From assembly GCA_009845995.1 (NCBI GenBank), contig VXYK01000056.1:1-64000 (forward strand): a stretch of DNA of 64,000 nucleotides, written 5' to 3'. Positions 34,047-42,743 of the stretch are shown here, piece by piece; position 1 is the stretch's first letter, and each line of letters opens with the position of its first letter. Under the pieces are notes generated by a model. The model saw only the letters and a list, made by a program, of their open reading frames with translations. It was not told where the DNA came from and ran no database searches. The translations under genes were made by a program, and so were the position numbers. This DNA comes from Acidimicrobiaceae bacterium. Lineage in GTDB: Bacteria; Actinomycetota; Acidimicrobiia; Acidimicrobiales; Aldehydirespiratoraceae.

Positions 34047-34066
34047 CGCTCATCGGCTCAATTGAG

Positions 34067-34082
34067 TGTTTCACGTGAAACA
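34067..34082. promoter_or_regulatory. parS site 2 (perfect consensus)
   Basis: TGTTTCACGTGAAACA is an exact match to the universal bacterial parS palindrome. It starts 36 bp after site 1 and ends just before the rsmG stop codon. Two sites so close, about 4 kb from dnaA, mark the centromere-like region for ParB loading. Confidence 0.96.
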
Positions 34083-34083
34083 T

Positions 34084-34713
34084 TCAAAACAGCGGGTCAC
34101 GGCGTCGTGCTGCCTGGCGACGGGGGAGTCGATCAGCGATGGTTCCCGCCGTGCGTTGCACACGAATGTAGGCGCCCGAATTCGTCTCCCACTGTTCGAT
34201 CACCGCAGCGGCTAGCGGCGACAAGTCCGCAGACAACCAAGCCATTGTGGTGTCTTCCGATGCAGAAACAACAAGAGATCCCTGCTCAGCCAGCAGGGGG
34301 ATCCCGCATTCCGCTACTTCGCTCGGAGGTCCGAATAGACGTGCAACCACCAGATCATGTGCTGACCGCCACAGCGGTTCACGGGCGAAGTCATCCGCAC
34401 GACCGTGTACGACATCAACTCGATCATCAAGACCAACAGCGCGAACCGCTCGGCCGGCTATCTCGCAACGCCGCTCATTTGCGTCCAACAACCTCCAGGC
34501 AGTTTCTGGATGCAACATCGCAAGCAATACACCCGGCACACCCACTCCAGAGCCCAAATCAACACAACGTGCACCCGGCCGTAGGCTGAAGCTTGGCGAG
34601 ATATAGCCTGCTGCGTGCTCACGGAGGTCTTCAATTGTCGCTGAGCCCAGCGATCCGATTGCCCGCGCCGCCGCCCAAACTGTTGCCAGCTCCTCGTACC
34701 GAGAGTCAGTCAC
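34084..34713 (-). CDS. rsmG: 16S rRNA (guanine527-N7)-methyltransferase
   Basis: RsmG (GidB), 209 residues, methylates G527 of 16S rRNA using SAM. The SAM motif CVDLGSGVGVPGVLLAMLHPETAWRLLDANERRC is clear at about residues 48-82, and the region VVHGRADDFA follows. In actinobacteria its loss gives low-level streptomycin resistance. It ends beside the parS sites and sits in the conserved jag-rsmG-parA order. Confidence 0.93.
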   Translation of the reverse strand: MTDSRYEELATVWAAARAIGSLGSATIEDLREHAAGYISPSFSLRPGARCVDLGSGVGVPGVLLAMLHPETAWRLLDANERRCEIAGRAVRAVGLDDRVDVVHGRADDFAREPLWRSAHDLVVARLFGPPSEVAECGIPLLAEQGSLVVSASEDTTMAWLSADLSPLAAAVIEQWETNSGAYIRVQRTAGTIADRLPRRQAARRRDPLF

Positions 34714-34722
34714 CAGCTCGCG

Positions 34723-35622
34723 CTATTCAGAAGGAACAATGACCACGTAACGGCGAGGATCGTCCCCTTCGGAGATGGTTTGCACACCCGTCGTTCCGTC
34801 AACAGCGTCATGAACGATCTTGCGGTCCGCTGCATTCATCGGCTCCAGTGATCGGGGCACACCGGAATCCTGCACTTCGAGCGCTTGTTCACGGGCAAAT
34901 CGAACCAGCGCTTCGTTCCGTCGCGCGATAACGCCGCCGATGTCCACTCGAACACGCCCATTACGGGCACTGCCTGCTCTACGTTGCAAAACCGTCCGAA
35001 CCAGGTCGTCGATCGCCCCCGCAGTCATCCCCCGGTGACCAACCATGCGGCCCAATTGGTCGCCGCTCACGGTAATTCGGATCTCGTCGCTCCCGATATT
35101 TTCCCTATGGAAGTCGACGGTCGTTCCAAACCGTTCAGCCAGGCCTCTAACAAAATCCTCGGCAATATCGGCCTGCTGCGGTAATGGCATCATTTCTTGG
35201 TCTTGGTTCACAGTTTCTGCCTTTTTCTTGGGTTTTTGCGGAGTTTGCTGCTTCTGGTCGGCTTGTTGACTATGCGAAGGTTGGTTGTCGGTTTTTGCTT
35301 TCTTAGCTTTACCATTTTCGGACCGATCCTGTTGGCGCCTACCGGAATCCTGATTTCCCCGGTTGTTACCGTTGCGGTTCCCCTGGCCTTGCCGACCACG
35401 TCTGTTGCCGCGATCTCGCCGACCTCGGCTTTCCTTCGCCCTGGGAGTCTTGGGGCGAACTCGCGCCCTCACCCGGGCCGGTTCTTTGACGCGACCGAAC
35501 ACTCCCGTCTTTACATCGCTAAGAACATCAAACTCCGCGTCGTCTTCGTGAACCCCCAACCGATCCAAGGCGTGTTCTTTTGCCAGTTCGATCGAATCGC
35601 CGATGCTTTCTACCCACTCCAT
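34723..35622 (-). CDS. jag: Jag / KhpB-like RNA-binding protein
   Basis: A 299-residue protein with three parts: an N-terminal Jag domain (WVESIGDSIELAKEHALDRLGV, then VLSDVKTGVFGRVKEPARVRAR), an unusually long Arg/Gly/Asn/Gln/Lys-rich linker of about 100 residues, and C-terminal KH (GDQLGRMVGHRGMTAGAIDDLVRTV) and R3H (ARREQ-like, then MNAADRKIVHDAV) domains. I start at the ATG at 35622; the longer frame lacks similarity. Jag binds RNA and is linked to cell division and YidC, whose gene precedes it. Confidence 0.92.
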   Translation of the reverse strand: MEWVESIGDSIELAKEHALDRLGVHEDDAEFDVLSDVKTGVFGRVKEPARVRARVRPKTPRAKESRGRRDRGNRRGRQGQGNRNGNNRGNQDSGRRQQDRSENGKAKKAKTDNQPSHSQQADQKQQTPQKPKKKAETVNQDQEMMPLPQQADIAEDFVRGLAERFGTTVDFHRENIGSDEIRITVSGDQLGRMVGHRGMTAGAIDDLVRTVLQRRAGSARNGRVRVDIGGVIARRNEALVRFAREQALEVQDSGVPRSLEPMNAADRKIVHDAVDGTTGVQTISEGDDPRRYVVIVPSE

Positions 35623-35692
35623 CACTGCTCCTTTCGCTTGTGCGCTGACCAATCTCACCTAGAAGTCCCACCCGCCGGTGGGGGATTGGGCG

Positions 35693-36940
35693 CTACTTCT
35701 TTCGTTTCTTGTGCTGTGGAGAACCTGGTTCAGTCGTACGACCAGACCCTCGATGGTGCCGAGTTGGGGCATTGCCTGTCCTACCCGCACCGGTACGTTT
35801 CGGTTCGGGCTTATCGGACTTCTTGCCTTTGGCCTTCTCCTCAGACTTGGCTGGAGCGCTCTTGCCCCCGGATCGACCCGTATCCTTCTTGGAGCGACCT
35901 GTGTCCTTCTTGTTGCTTGAGCGACTCGGCGTATTCCTGCGTGCCGGTTGCTTCCCGCCCGTCTTGGCAAAACTGCCGTCCCGCTTCGGCGTTGGGACTC
36001 CCTTTTTTGGCGTAATGCTTTTTGACGAGGTGCCTTCGTCGTCGCCGGCATTCGCCATTTCTTCACGTTTCTTGGCCAGTAGAGCCCCGGGGCTGTCCTC
36101 CCCGCGGTACAGACTTCGCGTGATATAAGCTTGCTGGCCGATGCGATAGAGGTTGGACACAACGAAGTACACAACCAGCGCGGCCGGCATCGTGAAGCTG
36201 AACACAGGCAACATATAGGGGAGAATCTTCATTAGCATCTGTTGCTGTGGAGGCATCGCCGAAGCGTTGCGGCCCTGAATCTGCTTCTGTTGAAAAAGGC
36301 TGGATACCAGCACAATCAAGATCAAAAGCATATAGGGGAGTCCCGAAACCAGGCTGTCACCGATCACGTCTTGTGCACTGCGGGAAAGGTCTATACCCCA
36401 CGACACCATCTCGGTCGGACGATCGTCGATCGTTTCTCCCTCACCACCCGCAAGTCTCAAGTAGAGGTCACTGTCGACCGGGAGATTTTGCGGAAGGAAG
36501 GGCCGGTCGGTCGAAGCAAACGCAGTGCTGTCGAGTACGCGATCCGAAGCAACGCGTCCACTCGTCCAACCGAACTGGTTGCCAAAGTTCGTGGCCCGAC
36601 TCGTGAGACCCTGAACCACACGGAACAGCACCAAGAAGAGTGGCATCTGCACCAGCAGAGGCAGACAGCCCCCAAACATTGAGATGCCATGCTCCTGTTG
36701 GAACGCCATCATCTCTTCGTTCATCTTTTGGCGGTCGCCGCGGTTGCGGTTTTGGATCGCCTTCAGCTCAGGTTGGTAACGCTGCATCTGCAGCATCGAC
36801 TTGGTGCCCTTTAGGGTCAACGGCGTGACGATGATCATCACGACAAGGGTGAGACCCGCAACAGCCATGCCGTACGACGGCCAGAGCTGGTAGCAGTACG
36901 CTAGGACCTCGCCGGCCAAGTCGAAGATCAGGTCGAGCAC
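35693..36940 (-). CDS. yidC: Membrane protein insertase YidC
   Basis: A 415-residue YidC/Oxa1 insertase. Transmembrane segments and the [21 protein letters not shown] helix are visible, followed by [19 protein letters not shown] and [24 protein letters not shown]. The last 115 residues are a very basic Lys/Arg/Ser/Thr/Gly-rich tail that can bind ribosomes. The GTG start lies inside the end of yidD (13-bp overlap), just after the 18-bp repeats there. Confidence 0.95.
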   Translation of the reverse strand: MLDLIFDLAGEVLAYCYQLWPSYGMAVAGLTLVVMIIVTPLTLKGTKSMLQMQRYQPELKAIQNRNRGDRQKMNEEMMAFQQEHGISMFGGCLPLLVQMPLFLVLFRVVQGLTSRATNFGNQFGWTSGRVASDRVLDSTAFASTDRPFLPQNLPVDSDLYLRLAGGEGETIDDRPTEMVSWGIDLSRSAQDVIGDSLVSGLPYMLLILIVLVSSLFQQKQIQGRNASAMPPQQQMLMKILPYMLPVFSFTMPAALVVYFVVSNLYRIGQQAYITRSLYRGEDSPGALLAKKREEMANAGDDEGTSSKSITPKKGVPTPKRDGSFAKTGGKQPARRNTPSRSSNKKDTGRSKKDTGRSGGKSAPAKSEEKAKGKKSDKPEPKRTGAGRTGNAPTRHHRGSGRTTEPGSPQHKKRKK

Positions 36941-37239
36941 GGTGACTCCCGAGTGAAGCGCGTCTCCCGAGTGAAGCGCGTCTCCCGAGTGAAGCGTGAC
37001 TCCCCAGCCAAGGGAACCGGGTCATAGCCGGACGTGCCCCAGGGATGGCAACGGCAAACACGTTTAGTCGCCAGCCAACTGCCGCGAATGGAGCCATGAG
37101 ACTCAAGGGCCTCAATCGCGTACGTTGAACACCCCGGTACGTGGCGACATGGCGATATGCGTCCCGCGGTGAGTTGCTGGTATCCCCGAATCAATGCTCG
37201 CAACAGGCGAGCCAACGGGTTGAGCCGATGGGCACTCAT
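36928..37239 (-). CDS. yidD: Membrane protein insertion efficiency factor YidD
   Basis: A 103-residue YidD. The core [38 protein letters not shown] and [17 protein letters not shown] is typical, including the conserved Cys residues. After residue 78 the family normally ends, but here the C-terminus is three copies of RFTRET encoded by an 18-bp tandem repeat. It overlaps yidC downstream and rnpA upstream by ATGA. Confidence 0.93.
   Translation of the reverse strand: MSAHRLNPLARLLRALIRGYQQLTAGRISPCRHVPGCSTYAIEALESHGSIRGSWLATKRVCRCHPWGTSGYDPVPLAGESRFTRETRFTRETRFTRESPCST
36943..36996 (-). repeat. 18-bp tandem repeat in the 3' end of yidD
   Basis: Three units of 18 bp carrying CTCCCGAGTGAAGCG lie at 36943-36960, 36961-36978 and 36979-36996, with a truncated fourth after. 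They encode the Arg/Thr/Glu repeat at the YidD C-terminus and lie just upstream of the yidC start codon on the same transcript. Confidence 0.9.
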
Positions 37240-37595
37240 GGTTTTGCACCTGACATCGCCGAGGGGGACAACAACTCAGACACAATCGCTCGGAGCTCGG
37301 ACGGCGACCAGTGCTCAATCTTGGAGGTGACCCGGAACAGGTAGTCGCCTGGCGGGAGAATCGACGGGGTCTGACGCGATATGTCCTGCAGGGTCGCGCG
37401 GATCCGGCGACGGATTCGGTTCCGTTGTACCGCATTACCCACTTTGCGTGAGATTGAGAACCCTATCCTCGCGCTCTGCGTGGGATTATGTGCGGGCGCG
37501 GGCCGTGATACCAGCCGAAGCGGACCTCGGCCGCGGCGCATTCCCTCCGCCCTCAAACGTTCGAAGGTGCGACGACCAGACAGAGCCTCAATCAC
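37236..37595 (-). CDS. rnpA: Ribonuclease P protein component
   Basis: RnpA, 119 residues, the protein subunit that helps the catalytic RNA mature tRNA 5' ends. The core [25 protein letters not shown] is the RNase P signature. The GTG start overlaps the rpmH stop (GTGA), which fixes the start despite a longer open frame. It is one of the conserved rpmH-rnpA-yidD-yidC set. Confidence 0.95.
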   Translation of the reverse strand: MIEALSGRRTFERLRAEGMRRGRGPLRLVSRPAPAHNPTQSARIGFSISRKVGNAVQRNRIRRRIRATLQDISRQTPSILPPGDYLFRVTSKIEHWSPSELRAIVSELLSPSAMSGAKP

Positions 37596-37726
37596 GCGGA
37601 GAGCCGCGTCCGCTTCTTCTGACGGCGGTGGGTGATGACAGAACGCCCTCCCCGAGTACTCATGCGGGCGCGAAAACCATGCTTCATCTTTCGCTTGCGC
37701 ACATTGGGCTGATAAGTCCGCTTCAT
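37592..37726 (-). CDS. rpmH: 50S ribosomal protein L34
   Basis: A 44-residue L34: [22 protein letters not shown] and then the Arg/Lys-rich end. Canonical for the family. GGAGG-like sequence precedes the ATG. Its promoter must lie in the gap shared with dnaA. Confidence 0.98.
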   Translation of the reverse strand: MKRTYQPNVRKRKMKHGFRARMSTRGGRSVITHRRQKKRTRLSA

Positions 37727-38124
37727 TGTTCCTCCACAAGAGCCACCCGCAGATGGTGCGGCCGTGGCAAACGTCGGATCCCCTCGAGAACCGACATAGT
37801 CTCCGATCACAGTACGGGTTGCAAGGCTACAGCAACAACCACCACAAACGGTCTGTGAGACCCCACTGAGACACCTCTGACGACCAGAATTTGGACCTCA
37901 CACGGAAATCACAACGAAGAGATTTATTCTTACATATGTGTAATTTGAAGCGCGTATTGTCCCGTGAACAGGCCCGATGAAAAGACCTCCAGGTTCAAGT
38001 TGCAGAGATCGTGAACGTTGCTAAGTTCACCCCTTACCACGGTTAGGTTGCCTCACCGACAACGACACACTTGTCAGTCACCGTTGCTCCCTCGACCAAG
38101 CACAAATAAAAGTCGTCCACATCT
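37727..38124. other. oriC: rpmH-dnaA intergenic region, candidate oriC part 1
   Basis: A 398-bp gene-free gap where transcription diverges into rpmH and dnaA. An AT-rich patch at about 37905-37955 (including TTTATTCTTACATATGTGTAATTTG) could be a duplex-unwinding element. DnaA-box-like sequences are few by eye: TTGTCCCGT near 37958 and the strong site at 38113-38132. The strand switch and gene content make this or the dnaA-dnaN gap the origin. Confidence 0.6.
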
Positions 38125-38132
38125 GTGGACAA
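38113..38132. promoter_or_regulatory. DnaA-box pair overlapping the dnaA start
   Basis: GTCCACATCTGTGGAC is an inverted repeat containing TGTGGACAA (38124-38132), the reverse of the actinobacterial DnaA box TTGTCCACA. It overlaps the GTG start of dnaA, which suggests autoregulation as well as origin function. Confidence 0.6.
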
Positions 38133-39549
38133 GCCTGTGGAGAGTCAATTGAACAACAATGAGGCAAACGATGCAGACGGCTTGTGGAGTTCCTGTGCCG
38201 AGAGCATCCGTGCCCAAGTAAGCGACGCCGTCTGGCACACCACATTCAGTGGAGCCAGAGCCGCCGCATTCGACGGGGGAGAGTTGGTCATCGTTGTCCC
38301 CAACGGTCTCCAGAAAGAAAGAATCGAAGGCAGATACCTCGGATTGGTGAAACACGCGATCACCGAAAGCCGATCCAACGCAACCGTGCGCGTGGAGATC
38401 GACACAGACTGGACCGAAGCAGCTTTCGATATTCCATCGGCCGACCTGACCGCTCCACCCGAGCATATCCCCATGTCAGAGCCGATTTCTGAACCACTCC
38501 CAGAGGCACTGCCTGAGGCTAGGAACGAACTCAACGAGAAGTTCACCTTCGAGCATTTCGTCATCGGCCCCTCCAATCGCTTCGCCCACGCCGCGGCGTT
38601 CTCTGTAGCCGAAACACCAGCTGCCAGTTACAACCCACTGTTCATCCACGGCGACTCAGGACTCGGGAAAACCCACCTGCTGCGAGGCATCGCCCACTAC
38701 ATCGGCAGCCACTACTCGCACTACAAAGTCCGCTACGTGTCAACCGAGACGTTTCTCAACGAGTTCGTCCAAGCAATCCGCACCAACACACAACCTGAAT
38801 TCAAACGCCGCTACCGCACCAACGACGTGCTCCTCATCGACGACATCCAGTTCATGGAAGGCAAGGAAGGCCTCCAGGAAGAGTTCTTTCACACGTTCAA
38901 CGAACTGCACCAGAACAACAAGCAGATCGTGCTTTCGTCGGACCGAACACCCGACGCCATGCCCACCCTCGAAGAGCGTCTGCGCAACCGTTTCAAGTGG
39001 GGCCTAATAACAGACATCCAAAGGCCCGATCTCGAAACCCGGCTCGCCATCCTCCGCAAGAAGGCCGAATCACGAACAATCCAAATCCCCGGCGACGTCT
39101 TCACCTTCATCGCCGAGAACATCACTCAGTCAATTCGTGAACTCGAGGGCGCGCTCATCAAGGTGACCGCCTACGCAAGCCTCACAGAGCAACCCCTCGA
39201 CATGCGACTGGCGAGCTACGTCCTCACCGATCTGATCAACAACTCCCAGAAACCACCGGTCACCGCGACACGCATAATCGAACTCACAGGCGAGATGTTC
39301 GGTTTCGAAGTCGACCAGATCACCGGAGGCAGCCGCCGGCGACCCCTCGTCGACGCCAGACAAGTCGCCATGTACGTCGCCCGCAACATGACCGATCTCA
39401 GTTTCCCCGACATCGGCCGAGCCTTCGGGGACCGCGACCACACGACTGTCATGCACGCCGTGCGCAAGATCGAAGCCCGAATGGGTGAACGTCAGCAGAT
39501 ATTCGACAAGGTCACCGAACTTCAACGTCGACTCAACGAACCGCCGTGA
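38125..39549 (+). CDS. dnaA: Chromosomal replication initiator DnaA
   Basis: A 474-residue DnaA. Domain I (LWSSCAESIRAQVSDAVWHTTFSGA) is followed by a short Glu/Pro-rich domain II, the AAA+ domain with Walker A GDSGLGKTH (about residues 177-185) and Walker B VLLIDDIQFMEGK, and domain IV with the box-binding FGDRDHTTVMHAVRKIE near residue 433. It opens oriC and loads DnaB. The GTG at 38125 has no clear ribosome binding site; GTG at 38137 or TTG at 38149 are alternatives. It is followed by dnaN as usual. Confidence 0.98.
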   Translation: MDKPVESQLNNNEANDADGLWSSCAESIRAQVSDAVWHTTFSGARAAAFDGGELVIVVPNGLQKERIEGRYLGLVKHAITESRSNATVRVEIDTDWTEAAFDIPSADLTAPPEHIPMSEPISEPLPEALPEARNELNEKFTFEHFVIGPSNRFAHAAAFSVAETPAASYNPLFIHGDSGLGKTHLLRGIAHYIGSHYSHYKVRYVSTETFLNEFVQAIRTNTQPEFKRRYRTNDVLLIDDIQFMEGKEGLQEEFFHTFNELHQNNKQIVLSSDRTPDAMPTLEERLRNRFKWGLITDIQRPDLETRLAILRKKAESRTIQIPGDVFTFIAENITQSIRELEGALIKVTAYASLTEQPLDMRLASYVLTDLINNSQKPPVTATRIIELTGEMFGFEVDQITGGSRRRPLVDARQVAMYVARNMTDLSFPDIGRAFGDRDHTTVMHAVRKIEARMGERQQIFDKVTELQRRLNEPP

Positions 39550-39840
39550 TCCTTACCCGAACACGGGGCACTAGGGCACTCGACGCGCCCGCCGCGGCGC
39601 ATGCAAGCAGTGAACAAAGCTGTAGATCACTTGTGCAACGCCAGTGGGCCGAACTGCACAACTCTTCCAAAACCCCCAACCGAACTCTCAGCTCAATCCA
39701 AGCTGTGAAGCACAGGGCAAACTGTGGGGACGCAGGAACTGCGGAAATACACGGCAAACTGACACTCATCCACAATCCACAACCCCTATGAACTCCTACA
39801 AGGATTATTCATACAAAAACTCAGGAGAAGTAATCGCACA
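39550..39840. other. oriC: dnaA-dnaN intergenic region, candidate oriC part 2
   Basis: A 291-bp gap. Near its end TCATCCACA (39766-39774) and CAATCCACA (39773-39781) are one and two mismatches from the DnaA box TTATCCACA, followed by a more AT-rich stretch (about 39785-39835) with TTATTCATA. AGGAGAA at about 39823 serves dnaN. In mycobacteria oriC lies in this gap, so this is at least as good a candidate as the rpmH side. Confidence 0.6.
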
Positions 39841-40938
39841 ATGAGCATGCAGTTCAGATGCGAAAGAGACGTACTCTCAGATGCCTTGAACGTTGCCGGC
39901 CGAGGTGTAGCCGCCCGCGGTGGCACAGCAGTGATCGGCGGGGTACGTCTCGAGCTCGCCGGCGATCAGCTCACCGCGACCGGGAGCGACGGTGATCTGA
40001 CGATCTCGGTGACAGTGACGGTCAACGGCAGCGGCGACGGTGTGACCGTCATGCGCTCGAAGCTGATGGCCGACGTGGTCCGTTCACTGCGACCAGGCGC
40101 CGTCGACGTGATGATCGAAGACCAGGACGCACGAATCGTCGCCAACCCCTCCGAATTCTCAATCCGGGTGATCGCCACCGACGACTTCCCTGAAATCCCC
40201 GAACCCGCCGGAGATGTGGTCACCCTCGACGCATCCGTGTTCAAAGCCGCCATCGAACAAGTAGGCAAAGCGGCCTCGTCTGACGACGCGAGGCCCATCC
40301 TCACCGGCGTGTTGATGGCCGCGGAGTCCGGAGGGCTCCGGCTCGTGTCCACCGACTCCTACCGCCTGGCCGTGTGTGACATAGAGGGCCTGTCGGTGCT
40401 GGGTGAAGGCCAAAAAGTGCTGGTCCCAAGCCGCGCTTTGAAAGAACTGGCCCGAATCGTCGGCGAAGAGGAGGAGATCACACTGTCGCTGGGTGAGCAC
40501 AACGCCAGCTTCTCGGTCGGATCGGTGACCATCACCACCCGCCTGATCGAAGGCGATTTCCCGAACTACAACCGGCTGATTCCCGACATACACGAGAACC
40601 GCCTCACTATCGACCGCGAAAAGCTGTTGGACGCACTGCGCCGGGTTCGTCTGCTGGCCCAAGAATCCACGCCGATTCGCATGTCGATGTCGGCAGAAGG
40701 ACTCGAGGTAGCCGCGGTCACCCAAGAAGTAGGCGAAGCCCACGAAGCCCTCGAAGCCGAATACCAAGGCGAATCCCTGATGGTCGCGTTCAATCCCGAA
40801 TATCTGATCGACGGGATCGAAGTATCACCAGGATCAGAAGTCATGCTGGAAACCCTCGGCGAATTGAAGCCGGCCCTTCTCAAATCCTCCGAAGATCCCA
40901 ACTTTCTGTATCTGCTGATGCCAGTGCGCGTCAGCTAG
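39841..40938 (+). CDS. dnaN: DNA polymerase III beta subunit (sliding clamp)
   Basis: A 365-residue sliding clamp with three similar domains of about 120 residues. The N-terminus MQFRCERDVLSDALNVAGRGV, the central GLRLVSTDSYRLAVCDI, and the C-terminal MPVR end are characteristic. It tethers polymerase III to DNA. The start has AGGAGAA 11 nt upstream. Confidence 0.98.
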   Translation: MSMQFRCERDVLSDALNVAGRGVAARGGTAVIGGVRLELAGDQLTATGSDGDLTISVTVTVNGSGDGVTVMRSKLMADVVRSLRPGAVDVMIEDQDARIVANPSEFSIRVIATDDFPEIPEPAGDVVTLDASVFKAAIEQVGKAASSDDARPILTGVLMAAESGGLRLVSTDSYRLAVCDIEGLSVLGEGQKVLVPSRALKELARIVGEEEEITLSLGEHNASFSVGSVTITTRLIEGDFPNYNRLIPDIHENRLTIDREKLLDALRRVRLLAQESTPIRMSMSAEGLEVAAVTQEVGEAHEALEAEYQGESLMVAFNPEYLIDGIEVSPGSEVMLETLGELKPALLKSSEDPNFLYLLMPVRVS

Positions 40939-40964
40939 GGACCAGCGTCCCAGGCAGTCGCCAC

Positions 40965-42050
40965 ATGGCAATACAGACCCTGGAACTACTCGACTTCCGC
41001 ATCTACACCCAAGCCGCGGTCGAGTTTGATCCCGGTCTCACCGTCATCGTAGGAGAGAACGGCCAGGGCAAGACCAGTTTGCTTGAAGCCATCAGCTGGA
41101 TCGCCGGGCGAGGTTCGTTTCGCGGTGTCGCCGATGACTCGCTGATTCGCATCGGTGCGGCAGCGGCGATCATTCGCGCCAACGTGACAGGCCCCGACGG
41201 GCGCCAACAACTGATCGAAGTAGAACTGCCGCGAGTCGGCAGGAACCGTGTGCAGATCAACCGTCAGGCCCTTCGTCGCAAGGGAGACCTGATCGGAGTA
41301 GTTCCCGTAACCATCTTCTCGCCCGACGACCTGGAACTCGTGAAAGGCGGACCAGCCGGCCGACGCCGTTGGCTCGACGATGGCGCGGCGAGCCTGCAAC
41401 CCAGCCACGACGCGCTCTGCAGTGAACTTGAGAAGATCCTCAAACAACGCAACGCGCTGCTGCGATCCAGCGGAGGTCGGCTCGACACCGACGGGGCCTT
41501 CACCCTCGATGTCTGGGACGCGAAACTCGCCACCACCGGAGAAGCACTACGCGACGGCCGTGAAACCCTGCTGAGCGAACTCGTACCCCGGTTGTCGACA
41601 GCGTACGACGCGGTAGCCGGCAAACCCGCCGACATCAGCGCCGCCTACCTGCCAAGCTGGGAGGGAGAGTTGGCGACAGCTCTTGAACAAGCACGCACGA
41701 TCGACCTTCGCCGCGGCCTCTCAACCATCGGTCCACACCGCGATGAGATCACCCTGCACATCGGTGACACACCGGCTCGAACCCACGCCTCGCAGGGCGA
41801 GCAACGATCGCTGGTGCTGGCGATGCGTCTTGCGGTCGACGCACTGGTACGTCAAAACGGAACCGCAGAGCCACTGCTACTGCTCGACGATGTGTTCTCC
41901 GAACTGGACGCCGGACGTGCCGAAGCGCTGCTCGAGGCCCTCCCCGAAGGCCAACGGCTCCTCACCACAGCCACCTGGGTTCCTCCCACCGCAACACCGG
42001 ACCGAGTGCTCAAAGTAACCGCAGGAACCGTCACGGAAGTGCGCGGATGA
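40965..42050 (+). CDS. recF: DNA replication and repair protein RecF
   Basis: A 361-residue SMC-like ATPase. Walker A is GENGQGKTSLLEAI near residue 29, the signature region HASQGEQRSLVLAMRLA lies near residue 270, and Walker B LLLLDDVFSELD near 303. RecF helps load RecA at gaps. It overlaps the DUF721 gene by ATGA. Confidence 0.97.
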   Translation: MAIQTLELLDFRIYTQAAVEFDPGLTVIVGENGQGKTSLLEAISWIAGRGSFRGVADDSLIRIGAAAAIIRANVTGPDGRQQLIEVELPRVGRNRVQINRQALRRKGDLIGVVPVTIFSPDDLELVKGGPAGRRRWLDDGAASLQPSHDALCSELEKILKQRNALLRSSGGRLDTDGAFTLDVWDAKLATTGEALRDGRETLLSELVPRLSTAYDAVAGKPADISAAYLPSWEGELATALEQARTIDLRRGLSTIGPHRDEITLHIGDTPARTHASQGEQRSLVLAMRLAVDALVRQNGTAEPLLLLDDVFSELDAGRAEALLEALPEGQRLLTTATWVPPTATPDRVLKVTAGTVTEVRG

Positions 42051-42373
42051 GCAGCGGAGACGACGAGCCCAAACAACTTGGATGGTCCGTCGAGCGCCTG
42101 TTGCACACAATGAAGGCGCCCAGCACGGACGTGCTCGAAGCAGTCTTTCTGCAATGGCCGAAAATCGTCGGTGAAGATGTGGCAGCCCACGCCCAACCCA
42201 GTGTCATTGACGGCCGAACGCTGGTGGTGATCGCTGATGATCCGACCTGGGCCAGCCAACTTCAATGGCTCGAATCCGAACTCATCGCGAAGATCGCAGA
42301 AGTCTCGGGATCGGACCGAGTTCAGACCATCAAAGTAAGGGTCAGACCGCAAGGATCGAGGCCCCCGGACTGA
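42047..42373 (+). CDS. DUF721 (DciA-like, Rv0004 family) protein
   Basis: A 108-residue protein of the DUF721 family, which includes DciA, the helicase-loading operator found in bacteria lacking DnaC. It shows FLQWPKIVGEDVAAHAQPSVIDGRTLVVIADDPTWASQLQW, the compact KH-like core. Location between recF and gyrB is that of Rv0004. As DnaB is encoded 30 kb away and no DnaC is seen, a DciA role is likely. Confidence 0.85.
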   Translation: MSSGDDEPKQLGWSVERLLHTMKAPSTDVLEAVFLQWPKIVGEDVAAHAQPSVIDGRTLVVIADDPTWASQLQWLESELIAKIAEVSGSDRVQTIKVRVRPQGSRPPD

Positions 42374-42743
42374 TAGACTCAAAGCATGCGCGGATTGCAA
42401 AAGCCCTTGCGTCGACAGACGTTGCTTTCCCGCTCTTGTTCGCTGCGCTCACGGGCCGCTCGGGCCACGGCCTCGCTGTCTGTTTTGGCGGGTGTGGACA
42501 ATCTTCAAGCAATCCGCTCGGCCTCTTGAAAGCAGTGTATGGGCCAGGAAATCAGCGTCCCGAAGACGCCTCGACTTCACCCGAATCCCACCCCCTCAAT
42601 GTGGCCGTCGCTTGTGCTGTGGGGTTCTTCGGGGCCCACCTGTGAAACGAAAGAACAAGCCTGAGATCTCAAATGGGGACGCAACCCGCGCGCAAAGCGA
42701 CAGAACCGCCTCGAACAATGTCGTCACGAACGGACAGAATGAG
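42374..42743. other. DUF721-gyrB intergenic region
   Basis: A 370-bp gap, long for this locus. It contains dispersed-repeat copy C (42419-42528) and a stretch (42529-42743) that is open in the gyrB frame from 42492, with a possible GTG start at 42642. The gyrB promoter presumably lies here, but no -10/-35 pair is convincing. Confidence 0.5.
42419..42528 (+). repeat. Dispersed repeat, copy C (upstream of gyrB)
   Basis: The 48 nt from 42429 (CCCGCTCTTGTTCGCTGCGC onward) are identical to 47398-47445. A second shared block, CGCTCGGCCTCTTG at 42515-42528, matches 47475-47488 after a variable spacer. The first block is the reverse complement of copies A and D with one base deleted. Confidence 0.88.
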
